Shown: positions 4,353 to 5,227 of the stretch, piece after piece | Position numbering within the stretch: position 1 is the first letter of the stretch | Layout: the number at the start of each line of letters is the position of its first letter | DNA from: DASYQV01 sp036005125 | Lineage (GTDB): Bacteria > Acidobacteriota > Vicinamibacteria > Vicinamibacterales > UBA2999 | Assembly: GCA_036005125.1 (NCBI GenBank) | Contig: DASYQV010000303.1 | Coordinates: forward strand, 1-5,227 | Direction: 5' to 3' | Length of the DNA: 5,227 bases | Position numbers and translations under genes: made by a program | The notes under the pieces: generated by a model | Told to the model about the DNA's origin: nothing | Seen by the model: only the letters and a program-made list of their open reading frames with translations | Database searches by the model: none

Positions 4353-5227
4353 TCAGCGGCGTTCCGTGACGGTGATGGTGATCTCTTTGTCAGTGGTCAA
4401 CGCTCGATCGGTCGCTCTCGCCTTCAGCACGTAGACACCCGGCGTGGTAAACGTCGCCGAGGTCACCGCCTTTCCGTCCTTGACGGCCGCGTGGTACGGC
4501 TCGAACTCCACCGTAGCCGGGGCTCGCCAGATCATGTACGAGACGGACAACCCTGGCGGCGCCTGCGGACGGATCTTCGACCCGCGCTGAGTCAACTGGA
4601 AGTCGGGCACGTTGTTCGGGAGCAAGTCGGTTGTGAACTTCGACGGCTGCAGGATCGGTGGCGTCTCCTGACCGACGGCCTGCTTTCGCGGAGCTCTCTT
4701 CTCTTTCGGATCCGGCAATCCGTCATCGGTCACGTCCACGCTGAGGCTCACGACGCCGGTCATCGCGGTGGGCGGAACATTGAGGGCGACAATCGTCGGC
4801 GGCTTGTTCTTGCTTTCGCTAGCGGCGGCAGGCTTGGGCGCCGGGATCTCCCATTCGGGCTGAAGCCAGCCAACCGCGCGGTTCGTTTTCCCGTTCACCG
4901 TGACGGCCCAGATCAGCTCCTCTTTCGGACTCCAGCTCGCTGGAACCGTTGTGGAGAACGCCTTCCGGTTCGTGCGCGTGTAGAAGTACGTGGGCTGCCC
5001 CCGATCGGCCTGCCCGTGATTGAAGGTGTTGTTCGGTCCGATCGGAGCCGACGGCTCTTCGACGTAGTTTCTATTCAGGTATCCGAAGTGCATCTCGAAG
5101 GTGCCGTCGGGATTCCTGGACCACCCGTCGAAAATCGGCTGAACGTCCTGCCCCACGTTGAATCGGAGCATGTACGGCAGATGCTCCAACTGTGCGCTCG
5201 GCCGCTGAGCGAGTCCGAGAATCACGA
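4353..5227 (-). CDS. Exported protein of unknown function with C-terminal Ig/PKD-like region (start outside window)
   Basis: The frame is open to the right edge; about 291 residues are visible. The first ones (VILGLAQRPSAQ) look like the end of a signal peptide, so the true start probably lies a short way outside. A GTG at 5225 is unlikely to be the start because it would cut the signal. The N-terminal part carries LPYMLRFNVGQDVQPIFDGWSRNPDGTF and GYLNRNY, then PIGPNNTF, GQPTYFYT and AVTVNGKTNRAVGWLQPEWEI. I recognise this as a recurrent secreted family in Acidobacteriota-like genomes but know no function. A Lys/Pro/Ala-rich stretch follows. The C-terminus (TTPGVYVLKARATD ... ITITVTERR) has the beta-strand pattern of an Ig or PKD-like domain. 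No catalytic or metal-binding motif stands out. The gene converges with the hydrolase-NamZ locus on the repeat cluster. A structural or binding role at the envelope is inference only. Confidence 0.8.
   Translation of the reverse strand, partial: VILGLAQRPSAQLEHLPYMLRFNVGQDVQPIFDGWSRNPDGTFEMHFGYLNRNYVEEPSAPIGPNNTFNHGQADRGQPTYFYTRTNRKAFSTTVPASWSPKEELIWAVTVNGKTNRAVGWLQPEWEIPAPKPAAASESKNKPPTIVALNVPPTAMTGVVSLSVDVTDDGLPDPKEKRAPRKQAVGQETPPILQPSKFTTDLLPNNVPDFQLTQRGSKIRPQAPPGLSVSYMIWRAPATVEFEPYHAAVKDGKAVTSATFTTPGVYVLKARATDRALTTDKEITITVTERR

Overview
The window is GC-rich bacterial chromosome with strong NNC/NNG codon preference. It resembles an Acidobacteriota genome, perhaps Vicinamibacterales. That placement is inferred from gene content: a secreted carboxypeptidase-regulatory-like/TPR protein, a secreted serine hydrolase joined to a DUF1343 (NamZ-type) domain, and a secreted family with an 'FNVGQ...GWxxNPDGTF...GYxNRNY' signature that I associate with that phylum. 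No tRNA, rRNA, CRISPR array, transposase or phage gene is visible.

Layout. Positions 1-473 (minus) hold the N-terminal half of a family 2 glycosyltransferase that runs off the left edge. Positions 474-660 are non-coding and hold two hairpins; one (537-566) belongs to a dispersed repeat family that recurs at the other end of the window. Positions 661-1620 (minus) encode an exported TPR protein. A gap of about 60 bp separates it from a divergent plus-strand locus at 1681-4088. That locus reads as one gene of about 802 codons, a Sec-exported serine beta-lactamase-like hydrolase followed by a DUF1343/GH171 exo-N-acetylmuramidase-like domain. It is broken into two reading frames (1681-3195 and 3192-4088) by an apparent one-base deletion near 3163-3167. 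Positions 4089-4352 carry no gene but are dense in inverted and direct repeats, framed by inverted copies of CGTACGTAGGCC. Positions 4353-5227 (minus) hold most of an exported protein of unknown function with Ig/PKD-like beta-sandwich character, whose start lies just beyond the right edge.

How the genes relate. Three of the four loci encode proteins with a visible or likely export signal, so the theme is the cell envelope. The split gene is the only one with a clear biochemical hypothesis: an exported enzyme acting on peptidoglycan or its fragments. There is no sign of one multi-gene operon: the TPR gene and the hydrolase locus diverge, and the hydrolase locus and the right-hand gene converge on the repeat cluster.

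I see no new multi-gene system here. The points most worth a second look are the frameshift in the hydrolase-NamZ fusion and the related repeat elements in the two intergenic gaps.
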